Shown here one piece after another: positions 6,240 to 7,313 of a stretch of DNA of 7,313 nt. Each line of letters starts with the position of its first letter. Position 1 is the first letter of the stretch. The notes beneath the pieces are model-generated. The model was not told where the DNA came from, did no database searches, and saw nothing but the letters and a program-made list of their open reading frames with translations. Source of the DNA: an uncultured Clostridia bacterium (GTDB lineage: Bacteria; Bacillota; Clostridia; Oscillospirales; Ruminococcaceae); assembly GCA_946613705.1 (NCBI GenBank), contig CAMOFU010000123.1, positions 1-7,313 on the forward strand, read 5' to 3'. Both the position numbers and the translations under genes were made by a program.

Positions 6240-6878
6240 ATGATGACAACAGATATCGTACACATCAACAGTGATCTCAAGGGGAAGGAAGAGGCGGTGA
6301 TAACTGCCGACAGCTTCAACAAGCGCAACGGGCTGAGCGGCAAGGACGCACTGCATATCCGCCTGCTCACCGAGGAGATCATCTGTGCCGTACATGATAT
6401 AATGGACGGCTTCATCGGGAATCTCTGGCTTGAAAGCGAGGAAACACAGGACGGTGTTATCTGCCGTATAAGCCTTTCCGCACAGCGTGCTATGAGCCCC
6501 TCGCAGGAGGAGCAGCTGCTGATGCTTGCGACCAGCGGGCAGAACGAGAACTCTATGGGTATACTCGGGAAGATAAGAGAGGCTATCAGGCTGAACATGA
6601 AGTTCACCAACGAAACCGAGCTGCCTGCCGAATACAAGGCGGCGGACAGCTGGTACGAGCTGGGCAGGGAAAAGAAGCTTTCGAGCAGCGACAAGGTCGG
6701 CGCGATACTCTGGTCGCTCGAAAACTACCGCAGCAGCCTTTCGGAACAAAGGGAGGCCAATGCGGACAAGTGGGAGGAGCTGGAGCGCTCTATCATCGCA
6801 AGGCTCTCAAACGATGTAAAGATCTGGCTGACAGACGAGACCACCGAGATCGTGATAGAAAAGCGTATAAAGCGCTGA
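6240..6878 (+). CDS. Protein of unknown function, possibly a degenerate GHKL kinase-like partner
   Basis: A 212-residue soluble protein without signal peptide or membrane segment. I do not firmly recognise it. Residues about 18-80 resemble the start of an RsbW-like ATPase: a helix, then GLSGKDALHIRLLTEEI (31-47) where the N-box helix should be, then two strands. The N-box Asn is absent (EEIICAV), the DxG of the G1 box is not found after the strands, and GILGKIREAI (107-116) is only a vague echo of the G2 region. The C-terminal third (about 150-193) is helical and charged, ending in strand-like WLTDETTEIVIEK. It follows the phosphatase by 25 bases and precedes the terminator, so it is in the same unit. 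A non-catalytic partner-binding protein is the best guess. AAGGAG at 6221-6226 is 13 bases from ATG 6240; ATG 6243 is an equal alternative. Confidence 0.8.
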   Translation: MMTTDIVHINSDLKGKEEAVITADSFNKRNGLSGKDALHIRLLTEEIICAVHDIMDGFIGNLWLESEETQDGVICRISLSAQRAMSPSQEEQLLMLATSGQNENSMGILGKIREAIRLNMKFTNETELPAEYKAADSWYELGREKKLSSSDKVGAILWSLENYRSSLSEQREANADKWEELERSIIARLSNDVKIWLTDETTEIVIEKRIKR

Positions 6879-6911
6879 ACAGGTCACAAGAAGACAAAGA
6901 CAATACAAAAG

Positions 6912-6950
6912 AAAAGGTATCGGAGCTTCCCGTGCTCCGATACCTTTTTT
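6912..6950. terminator. Strong, probably bidirectional rho-independent terminator
   Basis: A perfect 15-bp stem is formed by 6912-6926 and 6934-6948 (core GGTATCGGAGC with GCTCCGATACC) around the seven-base loop TTCCCGT, ending in six T residues at 6945-6950. The left flank AAAAGAAAA gives a T-rich tract on the minus strand too. It lies 34 bases after the stop of the rightward gene and 15 bases beyond the stop of the convergent dockerin gene, so it can serve both. Confidence 0.93.
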
Positions 6951-6964
6951 ATCCTGCTGTGCCT

Positions 6965-7313
6965 TTACGACCAGCCGTTCAATTTGCGCTGTAATGCCGC
7001 GTAGTCCTTCATCGTGACTTTGCCGTCGCCGTTTAAGTCTGCGGCTTCGAGGTCGATCTCCACGTCCCAGCCCGAGAGATATTTTTGCAGCTCGGAGTAG
7101 TCCTTCATTGTGGTCTTGCCGTCACCGTTGGTGTCGCCCGCAATGATCTCCTTGAGCGGTATGAACTCAAAGCCGTTGTCCTTGGCATACTGCTCGGCGG
7201 CGGTGTTTCTGTAGCCGCTAATCGTGAAACCTTCGAGGGGGACATCATCTTGGGCTTCCTCATCCAAATAATAGCCGAAACTCCGATCGCCGATCTCCGC
7301 TCTTTTAGGGATA
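6965..7313 (-). CDS. C-terminal part of a secreted LRR-like protein with type I dockerin
   Basis: The frame is open to the window edge, so the 5' part is missing and only the last 115 residues are seen. The first part, with EIGDRSFGYY and FTISGYRNTAAEQYAKDNGF, resembles the closing segment of BspA-like leucine-rich repeat (LRR_5) proteins. A type I dockerin follows, with two calcium-binding loops DTNGDGKTTMKD and DLNGDGKVTMKD, each continuing into an YxxLQxxLxGW helix. Calcium ligands at loop positions 1, 3, 5 and 12 are all present. Dockerins bind cohesin modules, so the mature protein should be exported and attached to a cellulosome scaffoldin. Residues 10-11 of both loops are Met-Lys, so the two halves are nearly symmetrical. 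An internal TTG at 7267 could be misread as a start. It converges on the rightward operon. Confidence 0.9.
   Translation of the reverse strand, partial: IPKRAEIGDRSFGYYLDEEAQDDVPLEGFTISGYRNTAAEQYAKDNGFEFIPLKEIIAGDTNGDGKTTMKDYSELQKYLSGWDVEIDLEAADLNGDGKVTMKDYAALQRKLNGWS

Noticed and set aside
5282..6694. Long minus-strand open frame (470 codons) opposite the phosphatase gene and the next gene
   Set aside because: It covers the end of one clear gene and most of the next, lacks a ribosome binding site and has low-complexity Ser/Leu-rich content typical of antisense translation.

Overview
The window looks like chromosomal DNA from a cellulosome-forming Ruminococcus-type Firmicute (Clostridia). 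The main pointers are a C-terminal type I dockerin behind a leucine-rich-repeat-like tail at the right edge, strong GGAGG-type ribosome binding sites, moderate GC with frequent ATA isoleucine codons, and short tandem repeats between genes. This assignment is inference; there is no rRNA or other phylogenetic marker here.

Layout: positions 1-382 hold no convincing gene. They carry imperfect repeats, a possible leftward extended -10 (80-88), a good rightward extended -10 (312-320) and a small palindrome at the expected transcription start (330-349). Gene 1 (383-1015) encodes an unrecognised four-helix membrane protein and is followed by a hairpin that resembles a terminator (1032-1074). Next come an ABC ATPase (1132-2055) and its ABC-2 type permease (2048-2869), a BcrAB-like pair whose ATPase carries a glutamate where the Q-loop glutamine normally lies. 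A 63-bp tandem array of a 7-bp unit (2888-2950) separates them from a VanX-family D-Ala-D-Ala dipeptidase (2973-3629). After it, tightly packed, come an RsbW/SpoIIAB-type serine kinase (3648-4064), a membrane-bound dCache-HAMP-PP2C phosphatase (4061-6214) and a 212-residue protein (6240-6878) that may be a decayed relative of the kinase fold. A strong, probably bidirectional terminator (6912-6950) closes the rightward block. The dockerin protein converges on it from the minus strand and runs off the window (6965-7313).

How it may work together: the ABC pair and the dipeptidase both point to the cell envelope (antimicrobial peptide export or immunity, and D-Ala-D-Ala cleavage in the cytoplasm). 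The kinase-phosphatase pair is the core of a partner-switching signalling module: an outside ligand would be sensed by the dCache domain, the PP2C domain would dephosphorylate a STAS-domain antagonist, and the kinase would be released from or bound to its target. No STAS protein and no sigma factor gene are present, so the targets lie elsewhere. The last gene of the block fills the position where a third partner would be expected. The most interesting material is this envelope-plus-partner-switching neighbourhood, the six cysteines in the sensor domain, the degenerate last gene and the heptanucleotide array.
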